Assembly (NCBI GenBank): GCA_002747745.1
Contig: PDQG01000006.1
Span: 1-64,000, forward strand
Length of the DNA stretch: 64,000 bases
Direction: 5' to 3'
Origin: a bacterium DOLZORAL124_38_8
GTDB lineage: Bacteria > Patescibacteriota > Gracilibacteria > UBA4473
Part shown: positions 26,897-37,173 of the stretch, piece by piece
Position numbering within the stretch: the stretch's first letter is position 1
Layout: each line of letters opens with the position of its first letter
The notes under the pieces: generated by a model
Told to the model about the DNA's origin: nothing
The model's database searches: none
What the model saw: only the letters and a program-made list of their open reading frames with translations
Position numbers and translations under genes: made by a program

Positions 26897-27766
26897 ATGA
26901 AAATATTACAAGTGTTGGATTTGTTTAAGAATAAAATGGTGCAATTGCCATTACCAGAAGCAGAAAATTTTTCTACGTACCAATTAGTTTTGTTAAAAAC
27001 AGAGAAAGAACAAGTGGTGGGGAAAGTGATTACGTTTACGAGAGAATTATCAAACCCATCGCTCACCGAAGGATATTCGTTTGAACGGGTTTTAACAAAA
27101 GAAGAAAGGCAAGCTTGGGAGCAAAAAATGGATGAATCGTTTGCACGTGTGATTACCGCACGAGAATTAGCGGAAAAGAATAAACTTGATATGCATTTCT
27201 TTGAATCACGAGAAGATTTTGAATCAAAGGTATACTCTTTTTTCTTTGTTTCGCCCGGAAATGTCGACTTTCGAGAATTGTTGAAAGACATGGCGCAAAC
27301 GTTTAAAAAACGGATTCATTTACAGCGAGTATCGCCAAACGATCGTTTGAAAATGATTGGTGGATATGATTTAAGTGGGCGAGAAAATACCGATAATTTT
27401 GCTCGGTTTTTTAAAGAAAAACCAACCATGGATGTCGTGCGAGATCAAGGAATTATGATTCGAAATAATCCGAAAATTTATGATTTTAGTGGAAAAATTA
27501 AGGGAAGTTTGGTGTACGAAGTTGAGTTATATCGAGAATTACGGAAATATATGCCTCATATGAAACAACGAATAAAAATTGGGGACCGAGTGGGAAAAGT
27601 GAAGGGGTTAGATATTCTGCAGAATCGAGTAAAGATTGAGTTTGATGGCGGAATTATTGATTATTTTGATGTGGCGGACATTGAATACGAAAACAAAAAA
27701 CCGTTACCTCCACAACGAGCTTTAGAAGTTAGGGCCGATTTAGATTTTTGGGGAGACGTGGTTTAG
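26897..27766 (+). CDS. PSP1/RicT (YaaT)-like protein
   Basis: 289 residues from the ATG at 26897; an upstream in-frame TTG is ignored because it precedes the -10 box. The central segment FFFVSPGNVDFRELLKDMAQ, followed by KRIHLQRVSPNDRLKMIGGYDLSGRE, matches the PSP1 C-terminal domain of RicT/YaaT, which in Bacillus acts with two partners in RNA maturation and development. The GRELCC cysteines of Bacillus YaaT are replaced here (GRENTD), so the Fe-S role is probably lost. The last 90 residues, with KQRIKIGDRVGKVKGLDILQNRVKI, look like an added small beta-barrel. The start is leaderless. Confidence 0.75.
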   Translation: MKILQVLDLFKNKMVQLPLPEAENFSTYQLVLLKTEKEQVVGKVITFTRELSNPSLTEGYSFERVLTKEERQAWEQKMDESFARVITARELAEKNKLDMHFFESREDFESKVYSFFFVSPGNVDFRELLKDMAQTFKKRIHLQRVSPNDRLKMIGGYDLSGRENTDNFARFFKEKPTMDVVRDQGIMIRNNPKIYDFSGKIKGSLVYEVELYRELRKYMPHMKQRIKIGDRVGKVKGLDILQNRVKIEFDGGIIDYFDVADIEYENKKPLPPQRALEVRADLDFWGDVV

Positions 27767-27792
27767 TGACTTTTCTTACGGGAGAGGGAAGA

Positions 27793-27819
27793 CCCCGTAT
27801 CAAGTACGGGGAATTAATA
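27793..27819. repeat. 27-nt intergenic hairpin repeat, copy 1
   Basis: CCCCGTA-TCAAG-TACGGGG plus GAATTAATA; all 27 nt are identical to 63088-63114. Confidence 0.85.
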
Positions 27820-27828
27820 TATTTGTCA

Positions 27829-27846
27829 TTCTGGCGGAGCCCAGAA
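27829..27846. repeat. ATTCTGG-type hairpin repeat
   Basis: TTCTGG-CGGAGC-CCAGAA, preceded by GTCA. It resembles the ATTC-stem hairpins clustered near 63.2 kb. Confidence 0.6.
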
Positions 27847-27937
27847 CCCAAAGACAGTTTAAATTTATAAATACTTTTTCAAGCAGTTTCTTAAACATTC
27901 TTATTGTTTTATTTGAAAAACTCGGTATAACCACTAA

Positions 27938-29275
<1,338 letters not shown>

Positions 29276-29344
29276 CAAAATTTTAAATAAAGAATTTGTT
29301 TAGTAGATTTTTTTAGTATTTTGATTTAGCTTTGTCTTGAATGG

Positions 29345-29372
29345 TTGATTTTTTTATTTTTTACTGTATAAT
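29345..29372 (+). promoter_or_regulatory. promoter of 29402 gene
   Basis: TTGATT (29345-29350), 16 bp, TATAAT (29367-29372). Confidence 0.7.
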
Positions 29373-29401
29373 GACTTAAGTTTATTTAATAAAATAAGAA
29401 A

Positions 29402-30019
29402 ATGGACTTTCCTGAATTTCTACAAGCTGAATATCCACAAGCTCGTATGAGTAAATATGGTTTGGCTAAAAAACCTGAGTTTAGTGCCGTGAGTGGTTAC
29501 GAAAGGTTTTTTAAAGCTATTTTGCAGTATGTTAATATTCCTCGTGATCCAGATAATTCTGAGGTGTTTTCTTTAGATGGAGTGGAGTTTCGTGTAACGC
29601 CAGACATGTCTGTTGATGATGTAAAAGAAGCGTTTGAATTAAGTTTAAAGGAAAAAAAAGAAAAAATTGCTTTAGCAGATTCAAAAGTATCTTTACTTGA
29701 TTTTTCAAATAAAGAGTCTGTTTTAAATTGGATTGAAGACAATACTTCTATTTTGGAAGGGATTAATAGTAAAATTGTTTGCTCTAAATTTAAAGAAAAC
29801 ACGGATTCTTTTGATATTTTTTCTAATTTTAAATTTGATTTAACCGATTCAAATCAAAGTTATAATAATATTATTAAGGATTTTTGTTGGTTTCATAAAT
29901 TTAAAGATGAAATAGAAACTTCAGACTTGAAAAGTAAAATTAATAAGTGGAAAGAACATTTTGGAAAAGATGCAATGGCAGAAAAGTCTGAGATAAAGAG
30001 AATAAAAGATAATTTATAG
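29402..30019 (+). CDS. hypothetical protein, 205 aa
   Basis: I do not recognise a family. The N-terminal 90 residues include a compact segment, FSLDGVEFRVTPDMSVDDVKEAF, of alternating strands and helices; the rest is Lys/Asp-rich and helical. There is no signal peptide or membrane span. It is a single-gene unit with its own promoter. Codon use is of the orphan type (CGT/AGA, TCT), with many AT-rich codons. Confidence 0.68.
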   Translation: MDFPEFLQAEYPQARMSKYGLAKKPEFSAVSGYERFFKAILQYVNIPRDPDNSEVFSLDGVEFRVTPDMSVDDVKEAFELSLKEKKEKIALADSKVSLLDFSNKESVLNWIEDNTSILEGINSKIVCSKFKENTDSFDIFSNFKFDLTDSNQSYNNIIKDFCWFHKFKDEIETSDLKSKINKWKEHFGKDAMAEKSEIKRIKDNL

Positions 30020-30031
30020 AAAATCTCTCAT

Positions 30032-30058
30032 TTGAAAAAAACAGAAATGCTTTATACT
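30032..30058 (+). promoter_or_regulatory. promoter of O-antigen ligase-like gene (leaderless)
   Basis: TATACT (30053-30058) with a TTGAAA-like -35 (30032-30037) at a short 15-bp spacing. The ATG at 30067 is 8 nt beyond the -10. Confidence 0.5.
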
Positions 30059-30066
30059 GCTATTGT

Positions 30067-31281
30067 ATGAAGCATTTTTTTTATTACTTAACGGCTGTAA
30101 TAGCATTTTTATTGCCCTTGCATGGTGGTATTACCGTATTTTTACCAGAACCTTTTCGGTGGTGGAAAGAGGTTTTGTTGCTTTTGTTGGCCTTGTTGCT
30201 GGTGGGGTTAGAACTAAAAACTATTGTAAATAAAGGGGTAAAACATTGGGTTAAAAGTTTTTCTAGAACTGAAATTTTTGCTGGGTTATTCTTTTTATGG
30301 GGGGTGATATTGCTGTTTTTAAATGCTGATATGTTTTATTCAGCTTATGCTTTGCGTTATTTATTGTTGCCCGTGGGGGTGTTTTTGTTGGTGTCTCGAG
30401 TCAATAAACAATTTTCGGCTGATTTTCAGCAAAAAAATCTCAAAAACTTCGCCCAATGGTTCGTAGGAGGTTTATTGGTCTCGGTATTGTTTGCTTTTTT
30501 GTTTCAGCAATTACAATTATCTAATACTTTGCTTTCGTTTTATTCGGCGGTGCCGTCTAGTTGGGTGCCAGGGCAAATATTACAAAAATGGCACGAAACC
30601 CACGGCTTTGTTCGTTGGCAGGGTTTATCTTCTGGGCCGATAGAGTTAAGCCATTTATTAGTTTTAGGCTTGGCGTGTTTGCCGTTCACAAAATTAAAAA
30701 AACATGGGCAATGGTTGCTCGGACTCATTTTTGTGGGGGCGGTTTTGGCTTCGTTTTCTCGGTCAGCGGTATTGGCACTTGGGGTTTTGTTTTGTTGGGA
30801 AATTAGTCAACGATATAACCTAAAAAAATACTACACAACATATAAAAAAGCGGTTTTGTTTGGGATGTGTGGATTGCTTTTCGTGGGCTGGTTGTTCGCT
30901 CCTAAAATACTGAACCGTGCGGGTACGTCAGACCATTTTACTCGTCCCGTAAAGGCTCTTCGTGTAGGATTAAAAAGTCCTGTTTTGGGAAACTTAGCCC
31001 AACTTGGCCCAGCGGCTCGTATGAAAAATTTACAAGAAAACAATAATGACCAAGCTCTGATAGCCGAAAATGTGTTAGTCGATGTCTTTGCACAAATGGG
31101 ATTGGTTGGACTGTGCTTGTTTTTTCTCTTTTTGTATCAGGTTCATAAACAACTGCCTCGTCAATATCGGTCGGTATTTTATGCTCTGTTTTTGATGATG
31201 AATTTGGCTACGATTTTTGATATGACGCCTATTTCAATTGCGTATTTTTGGATGTTTGGCGGACTGGTGTATAAAAAATAG
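30067..31281 (+). CDS. O-antigen ligase/polymerase-like membrane protein
   Basis: 404 residues with about 10-12 hydrophobic spans and a loop containing HGFVRWQGLSSGPIELSHLL, followed by ASFSRSAVLALGVLF. This is the pattern of the WaaL/Wzy (O-antigen ligase) family, including the Arg-containing SRS motif. Such proteins transfer or polymerise undecaprenyl-linked glycans on the outer face of the cytoplasmic membrane. Together with the flippase at 8864 it suggests a surface glycan. mraY follows after 55 nt on the same strand. Confidence 0.8.
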   Translation: MKHFFYYLTAVIAFLLPLHGGITVFLPEPFRWWKEVLLLLLALLLVGLELKTIVNKGVKHWVKSFSRTEIFAGLFFLWGVILLFLNADMFYSAYALRYLLLPVGVFLLVSRVNKQFSADFQQKNLKNFAQWFVGGLLVSVLFAFLFQQLQLSNTLLSFYSAVPSSWVPGQILQKWHETHGFVRWQGLSSGPIELSHLLVLGLACLPFTKLKKHGQWLLGLIFVGAVLASFSRSAVLALGVLFCWEISQRYNLKKYYTTYKKAVLFGMCGLLFVGWLFAPKILNRAGTSDHFTRPVKALRVGLKSPVLGNLAQLGPAARMKNLQENNNDQALIAENVLVDVFAQMGLVGLCLFFLFLYQVHKQLPRQYRSVFYALFLMMNLATIFDMTPISIAYFWMFGGLVYKK

Positions 31282-31336
31282 ATAAAAAATATGAATTTTA
31301 TTACAATACGAACGGAACGTTTTTAATTTTAGCATT

Positions 31337-32398
31337 ATGAAAAGTCTGCATATATGGAATTTAGTACAAATTATCTTTTATTCGGGGTTAACATTTGTGT
31401 TGGCGGTGTTAGTGTTTCCGTATTTTATAGACTGGTTGAGACGGTTTAAATTGACGCAAAAAATTCGAGAGGATGGGCTGAGTGGCGGAGCCGCCAAATT
31501 GTTTCAAAAGTTGCATTTGCATAAAGCCGGAACACCCACAATGGGAGGCGTAGTTATTGTAGCGGCGGTTTTGTGTACGGTGTTATTTTCGCGAATTTTT
31601 TCTTATTTTGGTTGGATAGATCATTCGTTGCTAAATCGAGGACAAACGTATTTACCGGTTATTACTTTATTTTGTGTGGGTGTTTTGGGCGTGGTTGATG
31701 ATTACTTAAATATTACGGAAAGCAGTGCCCAAAAAGGACTTTCGGCCAAAGTGAAAATGATAACGTTGATTTTGTTTTCTGTTATTGCGGCCTTTTGGTT
31801 TGTGTTTAAACTGGAATATTCGTTGATTCATATTCCTGGTATTGGTGATTTTGAGATTGGTTTGTGGTATTTCCCCTTGTTTGTGTTTGTTATTACGGGT
31901 ACTTCTAATGCGGTTAATTTTACCGACGGGCTTGATGGTTTAGCGGGCGGATTACTCGCGATTTCGTATGGAGTATTTGCCGTAATTGCCTATTTCTTTG
32001 GATTGCCGTATTTGGCTATTTTCTGTTCGGTTATTGTATCAGCTTTAATCGCCTTTTTGTGGTTTAATGTGCCACCCGCCAAGATTTACATGGGTGACAC
32101 TGGTTCATTGGCTTTGGGAGCCACTTTAGGAGTAATTGCGATGATGACGAATGCGTTGGCTATTTTGGTGATTGTGGGCGTGGTGTTTATTTTAGAAACT
32201 GTTTCGGTGATTTTACAATTGTTTTGGAAAAAGTATTTCAAAAAGAAACTGTTCTTGATTGCACCAATTCATCATCATTTTGAGGCGAAGGGTTGGAGTG
32301 AAACCCAAATTGTGATGCGGTTTTGGATTATTGGACTCGTTTTTGGAGCGATTGGATTGATTATTGGCTTGATTGGTATGGGAAAAGGCGTGATTTAA
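31337..32398 (+). CDS. mraY: phospho-N-acetylmuramoyl-pentapeptide transferase
   Basis: 353 residues and about 10 spans. The first cytoplasmic loop has HKAGTPTMGGVVI, the second VVDDYLNI (Asp pair), then NFTDGLDGLAGG and the His-rich loop APIHHHFEAKGWSE, all MraY signatures. It attaches UDP-MurNAc-pentapeptide to undecaprenyl phosphate to make lipid I. Its presence indicates that the cell makes peptidoglycan. HIT and SanA-like genes follow closely (18 and 6 nt). Confidence 0.97.
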   Translation: MKSLHIWNLVQIIFYSGLTFVLAVLVFPYFIDWLRRFKLTQKIREDGLSGGAAKLFQKLHLHKAGTPTMGGVVIVAAVLCTVLFSRIFSYFGWIDHSLLNRGQTYLPVITLFCVGVLGVVDDYLNITESSAQKGLSAKVKMITLILFSVIAAFWFVFKLEYSLIHIPGIGDFEIGLWYFPLFVFVITGTSNAVNFTDGLDGLAGGLLAISYGVFAVIAYFFGLPYLAIFCSVIVSALIAFLWFNVPPAKIYMGDTGSLALGATLGVIAMMTNALAILVIVGVVFILETVSVILQLFWKKYFKKKLFLIAPIHHHFEAKGWSETQIVMRFWIIGLVFGAIGLIIGLIGMGKGVI

Positions 32399-32416
32399 TT
32401 TTTAAATAAACAAATA

Positions 32417-32758
32417 ATGGCATTTATGAAAGAAAACATTTTCGAAAAAATTATTAAAGGCGAATTGCCTTGTAATAAAGTGTATGAAGATGAACACGCT
32501 TTGGCGTTTCATGATTTATATCCACAGGCAAAGGTTCATGTTTTGATTATTCCAAAGATTGTATTAAAAACCGCCAAAGAAGTAACAGAAGAAAATAAAA
32601 ACTTGTTTGGACATTTAGTGTTGGTGGCGAAAAAAATTGCTCCAGAGTTGGGGTTGGAAGACTATAAACTGATGATGAATGTTGGAGAAGCTAGTGGGCA
32701 AACGGTTCCGCACGTGCATTTGCACTTACTAAGTCCTGATTACAAATCATCACTGTAG
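32417..32758 (+). CDS. HIT-family nucleotide-binding hydrolase
   Basis: 113 residues. The histidine triad HVHLHLLS lies near the C-terminus, and the N-terminus ENIFEKIIKGELPCNKVYEDEHALAFHD is typical of HinT-like purine nucleoside phosphoramidases. A second in-frame ATG at 32426 matches the usual family start better; both are possible. Only a few residues follow the triad, as in HinT. It lies between mraY and the SanA-like gene. Confidence 0.93.
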   Translation: MAFMKENIFEKIIKGELPCNKVYEDEHALAFHDLYPQAKVHVLIIPKIVLKTAKEVTEENKNLFGHLVLVAKKIAPELGLEDYKLMMNVGEASGQTVPHVHLHLLSPDYKSSL

Positions 32759-32764
32759 CGTTTT

Positions 32765-33346
32765 ATGTGGCGATTCTTACACCGATTTTCGAAAGGCGTG
32801 CTGTTGGGGGCTTTGCTTCCAGTGGTGGTATTGATGACCCCGATATTATTTGTGTTTTCACAATATGACGCTCAAATATCGAGCCGAAAAGATTGTGCTG
32901 TAGTGTTTGGAGCGGCCGTTTGGAAAGGCAATAAGCCGTCACACGCGTTGTATGATCGGACTAAAACTGCTTTGGATTTGTATAAAAACCATCAAGTGTC
33001 GTGTTTAGTTCTTTCTGGTGGTCCATCAAAATATGGGACGCACGAAGCCGAAGTAATGCGACAAATGGCGGTAAAACAAGGGATTCCTAGTAGTGATATA
33101 ATTTTAGATTTGAACGGTCTGTCGACGCTTGAAACATTTAAAAATTTGCCGAAAGGAAAATCGTTTGTGTTTGTTTCGAATGATTTTCATTTGGCACGAA
33201 TTAAAATGTTTGCTTGGAAATTTGGATTGAAGGATTTTGATTTACAGGCGGCGAAATATCATGCGGGGCGATACGGAAAAGAGTTTTATTTTATTTTTAG
33301 AGAATTAGGTGGTTTAGCGGCTTACGGTTTGTTTTGGTGGAAATAA
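32765..33346 (+). CDS. SanA/YdcF-like DUF218 membrane protein
   Basis: 193 residues. An N-terminal membrane segment (GVLLGALLPVVVLMTPILFVF) is followed by a DUF218 domain: CAVVFGAAVWKGNKPSHALYDR, LVLSGG, HEAEVMRQMAVKQGIP and FVSNDFHLARIKMFAWKFGL. SanA-type proteins affect envelope barrier function; the biochemical activity is not established. It lies 6 nt after the HIT gene, at the end of the mraY cluster. Confidence 0.87.
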   Translation: MWRFLHRFSKGVLLGALLPVVVLMTPILFVFSQYDAQISSRKDCAVVFGAAVWKGNKPSHALYDRTKTALDLYKNHQVSCLVLSGGPSKYGTHEAEVMRQMAVKQGIPSSDIILDLNGLSTLETFKNLPKGKSFVFVSNDFHLARIKMFAWKFGLKDFDLQAAKYHAGRYGKEFYFIFRELGGLAAYGLFWWK

Positions 33347-33451
33347 TTATGAATAATTAAATAGTTTGTCATTGTGGTGGTACGTAATGACATGAGAATT
33401 CCTTTGAATAAGTTGAGAGAATTAATATGAAAAACAAGATTTATTGTTTCT

Positions 33452-35746
33452 CTAAACCTTCTCAATCGGTGCAATACTCGCTACCAATTTTTTAATACCA
33501 ATACCTGGAAACGCAATAGAAAGAATTTCTCCACTAATGGTAATGATTGTTCCCACGCCCCATTCGGGGTGCTTTACTTTATCCGAAATAGCGTAATCGG
33601 TGCTGTTGCCAGCGTTGGCCGAACTACCAAAGAGGGCTTCGGTACGAGTTTTTGGTTTGGCTTGGTTTAGGCGTGCAATATTCGGGTTGGCTCGTTCGAA
33701 TTCATTTATATTTACTTTTATGTCTCGTCCTTGTGAGGCATATTTATTGGCTCCGTAAGCGTTTCTATTTATTTGGTTCCAGCTTGGTTGTTGCCAACTG
33801 CTATTACTGCTTACTTCCGATGTTCGAGTAATATGTTGCTCATCTAATTCGTTTAAAAATGGAGATGGTGCCGGATAATTGGTGCGTCCAAACAACATTC
33901 GTTGTTTCGTGTGTAAAATATGACAGGTTTTTTCGGCTCGAGTAATGGCTACATACCCAAGTCGTCGTTCTTCTTCAAAATCATCAAGTGATTTTTCGCC
34001 TGACATATTAGACGGGAAAATTCCTTCTTCCCACCCAGGCAAAAACACATGCGGAAACTCCAACCCTTTACTCGCGTGGACGGTCATTAAGGTAACGGTA
34101 TTGTTTTTGTCAGACATATTATCTAGTTCCGACATCAAGGCGACTCCTTCTAAAAAATCGGCTAGTGGATTATCCGTTCCGTCGTATCGAATGGCTACTG
34201 TAAACAACTCTTTCACATTCTGTTGTCGGCTTTCGCCTTCTGGGGTACCGTCATCTAAAAATTTTAGGTAATTGGTTTTTTGTAAAAGTCGATCTATTAA
34301 AATAGAAATCGGATTGGTTTGGGCGATTTCTTGGAGTTCTGAAATCATATTCCGAAACTCGGCAAAGGTCTTTTTTTTGGTGGCGTTAAGCGACTCGATG
34401 TGTTCGACTTCTTGGAGTATTTCAAACAAAGACATCGAGTATTGTTGCGAAAAGTTTTGAATGGTTTGTAATGTAGCCGCGCCTAGTTTTCGGCTGGGCA
34501 CATTAATAATTCGCAAAAACGAAACATCGTCTCGAACATTAAAAATAAGTCGTAGGTAAGCGATAATATCTTTAATTTCTTTTCGGTCGAAAAAGCGAGT
34601 TCCGCCCACAATCTGATAGGGGATTTGGTGTCGTAGTAACGCTTCTTCAATTGATCGAGATTGCGAGTTCATTCGGTATAATATGGCACAATCTTTATAT
34701 TCGGCTTCTTGTTTATCTACTAAATCTTGAATGCTTTCGGCAATTTTGTTTCCTTCGTCTTTTTCGTTAAAAACTTCGGTTACTTGTACCGATTCTCCTT
34801 GGTGGTTATCGGTCCAAAGTTCTTTTTTTTGTCCGGTTGTGTTATGGTTAATCAACGCATTGGCATTGGCTAATACGCTTTTAGTCGACCGATAATTTTG
34901 TTCGAGTTTTACTACCTGTGCGGCGGGAAAATCTTTCTCAAAATTTAAAATATTGGTGTAATCAGCTCCTCGAAACTTATAAATCGATTGATGATCATCA
35001 CCAATTACGCATAAGTTTTGGTGTTTGTCCGATAACATGCGCACCATTCGGTATTGGGCAAAATTGGTATCTTGATACTCATCTACCATTAAATGTTGCC
35101 AACGGTATTGGTATTTGGCCAACACTGCGGGGTGATTTTCTAGCAATTGTACCGTTTTTTGGAGTAAATCGTCAAAATCCAAAGCGTTATGTTGTCGCAG
35201 TCGTTTTTGGTATTCTGGGTACACTCGTTTCACTACTTCGGTAAACATATTCGATTCGACTTCTTCGGCGTAGGCGTGGGGTGGAATTAGTTGGTTTTTT
35301 GCACTTGAAATATGACTGGCTACGGCTCGCGGTTTAATGGTTTTATCAGCATAACCAAAATCTTTTAAAATAAGTTTAATGAGACTTTGGGCGTCGGCGC
35401 TGTCAAAAATAACAAAATTTTTCGTAAATCCGTCCAAGTTTTCAATGTCTTCCCGTAAAATTCGGACACAAATCGAGTGGAATGTTCCTACCGCTGGGAG
35501 CGAAAAATTACCATGTGATTGTAAAATTTTTTCAATCCGAGTTTTCATTTCGCCGGCGGCTTTATTGGTAAATGTTACCGCCAAAATTTGTTCGGCTGGA
35601 GTGCCGTTGGCAATAATATTCGCAATTCGGTGCGTAAGCGTTTTGGTTTTTCCGCTTCCGGCACCAGCCAAAATAAGCATAGGACCACTTAAAATAGATG
35701 CGGCCTTGGTTTGTTGAGGATTTAATCCGTTTAAAATGTCATTCAT
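33452..35746 (-). CDS. UvrD/PcrA-type DNA helicase
   Basis: 764 residues from the ATG at 35746 (MNDILNGLNPQQ). The frame stays open upstream to 35986, but the start of homology and the promoter for the divergent gene argue for the shorter form. SF1A motifs: Walker A LAGAGSGKTKTL, DEYQDTNFAQ, GDDHQSIYKFRGAD, EQNYRST, MTVHASKGLEFPHVFLPG and YVAITRAEK. The C-terminal tail with VKHPEWGVGTII is the PcrA-type Tudor-like RNA polymerase-binding domain. It acts in nucleotide excision repair and removal of stalled polymerase. Confidence 0.96.
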   Translation of the reverse strand: MNDILNGLNPQQTKAASILSGPMLILAGAGSGKTKTLTHRIANIIANGTPAEQILAVTFTNKAAGEMKTRIEKILQSHGNFSLPAVGTFHSICVRILREDIENLDGFTKNFVIFDSADAQSLIKLILKDFGYADKTIKPRAVASHISSAKNQLIPPHAYAEEVESNMFTEVVKRVYPEYQKRLRQHNALDFDDLLQKTVQLLENHPAVLAKYQYRWQHLMVDEYQDTNFAQYRMVRMLSDKHQNLCVIGDDHQSIYKFRGADYTNILNFEKDFPAAQVVKLEQNYRSTKSVLANANALINHNTTGQKKELWTDNHQGESVQVTEVFNEKDEGNKIAESIQDLVDKQEAEYKDCAILYRMNSQSRSIEEALLRHQIPYQIVGGTRFFDRKEIKDIIAYLRLIFNVRDDVSFLRIINVPSRKLGAATLQTIQNFSQQYSMSLFEILQEVEHIESLNATKKKTFAEFRNMISELQEIAQTNPISILIDRLLQKTNYLKFLDDGTPEGESRQQNVKELFTVAIRYDGTDNPLADFLEGVALMSELDNMSDKNNTVTLMTVHASKGLEFPHVFLPGWEEGIFPSNMSGEKSLDDFEEERRLGYVAITRAEKTCHILHTKQRMLFGRTNYPAPSPFLNELDEQHITRTSEVSSNSSWQQPSWNQINRNAYGANKYASQGRDIKVNINEFERANPNIARLNQAKPKTRTEALFGSSANAGNSTDYAISDKVKHPEWGVGTIITISGEILSIAFPGIGIKKLVASIAPIEKV

Positions 35747-35810
35747 CTTGGCGCATTGTAACCTATCAATTTTTGTCCGACAAGTTTTGAAACGATTTAT
35801 TTTTTGTGTA

Positions 35811-35839
35811 TTGTGGGAAAGATATAAATCTATTATACT
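35811..35839 (+). promoter_or_regulatory. promoter of 35847 gene (leaderless)
   Basis: TTGTGG (35811-35816), 17 bp, TATACT (35834-35839), with 7 nt to the ATG at 35847. Confidence 0.62.
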
Positions 35840-35846
35840 GGTGTTG

Positions 35847-36245
35847 ATGTTTGAGTTTTTAATGGCTTCGATTTTGGCATTTAAGCCATTGCCGAGTGTT
35901 TCTCGTCTGCCAGATTTTGAGCGACCAACACGAGTACGAGAAATTTCTCCCAATGAATTGAAACCGATTCGAGCGTTGAATGACAAAAATAATCCTGACG
36001 GAGATTTGTTTGTGGGAAAAAACGATTTGTGTCCGAAGGTTCCGGGGCGAGATTTTGGGTGTCCTACAATGAAATTACGTCAACCAAGTGTGTCAAAAAA
36101 TTGGGTGTTGACGGTATCGAATAAAAAATATGAAGCTAAAGAGCAACAAGAAATTCGTTTGGGAGATGAAATATTTGTAGGGTTTCAAGACAAAAAAAAT
36201 AAGAAAGTTTTCCCGATTACTAAGCCTGTAAAAATTACCGAGTAA
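35847..36245 (+). CDS. hypothetical protein, 132 aa
   Basis: I do not recognise a family. A weakly hydrophobic start (MFEFLMASILAFKPLP) precedes a Pro/Arg-rich middle and a C-terminal stretch, EIRLGDEIFVGFQDKKNKKVFPI, that looks like a small beta-barrel. The ATG at 35847 is chosen because it follows the -10 by 7 nt; an earlier in-frame ATG at 35736 lies upstream of the promoter. Its TAA overlaps the ATG of the riboflavin kinase fusion by one base, so the two are translationally coupled. Confidence 0.65.
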   Translation: MFEFLMASILAFKPLPSVSRLPDFERPTRVREISPNELKPIRALNDKNNPDGDLFVGKNDLCPKVPGRDFGCPTMKLRQPSVSKNWVLTVSNKKYEAKEQQEIRLGDEIFVGFQDKKNKKVFPITKPVKITE

Positions 36246-37126
36246 TGAAACATTTTGCTGGAAAAGTAGTAGAAGGGTTTCGAGTGGGGTCTCGTTTTGG
36301 AATTGCGACCGCTAATTTAGATGTATCGGATGAGTCTTTATTAGAAGAAGGCGTGTATTTAGTGCAAATTGAAGTTCCTAATGGGGCGAAAAAAAATGGT
36401 TTATTGCACTGGGGAAAACGAAAAACCTTTGGTTCGAGTTTTTCGGCTGAAGTTCATATTTTGGACTTTTCGGAGGATATTTATGGCGAAACTTTGACCG
36501 TTTATGTGCGAAAATTTTTGCGACCAGTGCAAATTTTTGCCAATGCTGATGCTTTGTTTACTCAAATTGAAAAAGATATTCAAACGGCAAAGAAATATTT
36601 TTTGCGGCAAGAAATCGATGCACAATGGAAAACTTTGAAGAATGCGGATTATTTGGAGCAACAAGCCGTGGAAAAAATTTCTCACCACGATTTATTTTTG
36701 AACGCACAAAATGTGCTGGTGTATGCCCCCATAAAAAACGAACTTGATTTTGTTCAAAAAATTTGCTCAATGTTTCCAAGCAAAAAATATTTTTTCCCAA
36801 AAGTTGTTGGAGATAAAATGCAGTTTTTAGAATCAAAATATGATGATTTGATAGCGGGAGCGTTTGGGGTTTTAGAACCTAAAAACGAAGCCCCTAAATT
36901 TGATACTGACGAGCCTTGTTTTGTGTTTGTTCCTGGGCAAGCGTTTGATAAGTTGGGAAATCGTCTTGGTCGTGGTGGGGGATTTTACGACAAATTTTTG
37001 TCTGAATTACGAAAAGAAAACAAATTTGTTTATACGACAGCGGTTATTCCTAAATTTGCTTATTTTAGCTGTATTCCAACTGAACCACACGACCAAAAAG
37101 TAGATGAAGTGATTTTGGTAGAGTGA
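36245..37126 (+). CDS. riboflavin kinase fused to 5-formyltetrahydrofolate cyclo-ligase
   Basis: 293 residues in two enzymes. Residues 1-118 match the riboflavin kinase domain (C-terminal part of RibF): GFRVGSRFGIATANL with TAN (22-24) binding Mg-ATP, then EEGVYLVQIEV, AEVHILDF with the catalytic E69, DIYGETLTVYV and FLRPVQIF. The FAD-synthetase half of RibF is absent. Residues 119-293 match 5-formyl-THF cyclo-ligase: basic start, VLVYAPIKNELDF, VFVPGQAFDKLGNRLGRGGGFYDKFL (the ATP/folate loop) and PTEPHDQKVDEVI. So FMN synthesis and folate salvage are joined in one chain. Stop is TGA. I know of no established precedent. Confidence 0.87.
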   Translation: MKHFAGKVVEGFRVGSRFGIATANLDVSDESLLEEGVYLVQIEVPNGAKKNGLLHWGKRKTFGSSFSAEVHILDFSEDIYGETLTVYVRKFLRPVQIFANADALFTQIEKDIQTAKKYFLRQEIDAQWKTLKNADYLEQQAVEKISHHDLFLNAQNVLVYAPIKNELDFVQKICSMFPSKKYFFPKVVGDKMQFLESKYDDLIAGAFGVLEPKNEAPKFDTDEPCFVFVPGQAFDKLGNRLGRGGGFYDKFLSELRKENKFVYTTAVIPKFAYFSCIPTEPHDQKVDEVILVE

Positions 37127-37173
37127 GAAGCTGATTTTTTGGAAAAATATAGAAGTTTGGTATACTTATAAAA

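Noticed and set aside
35747..35986. 80-residue N-terminal extension of the UvrD-like helicase
   Set aside because: Homology begins at MNDILNGLNPQQ (35746), and the extension would cover the divergent gene's promoter and coding region.
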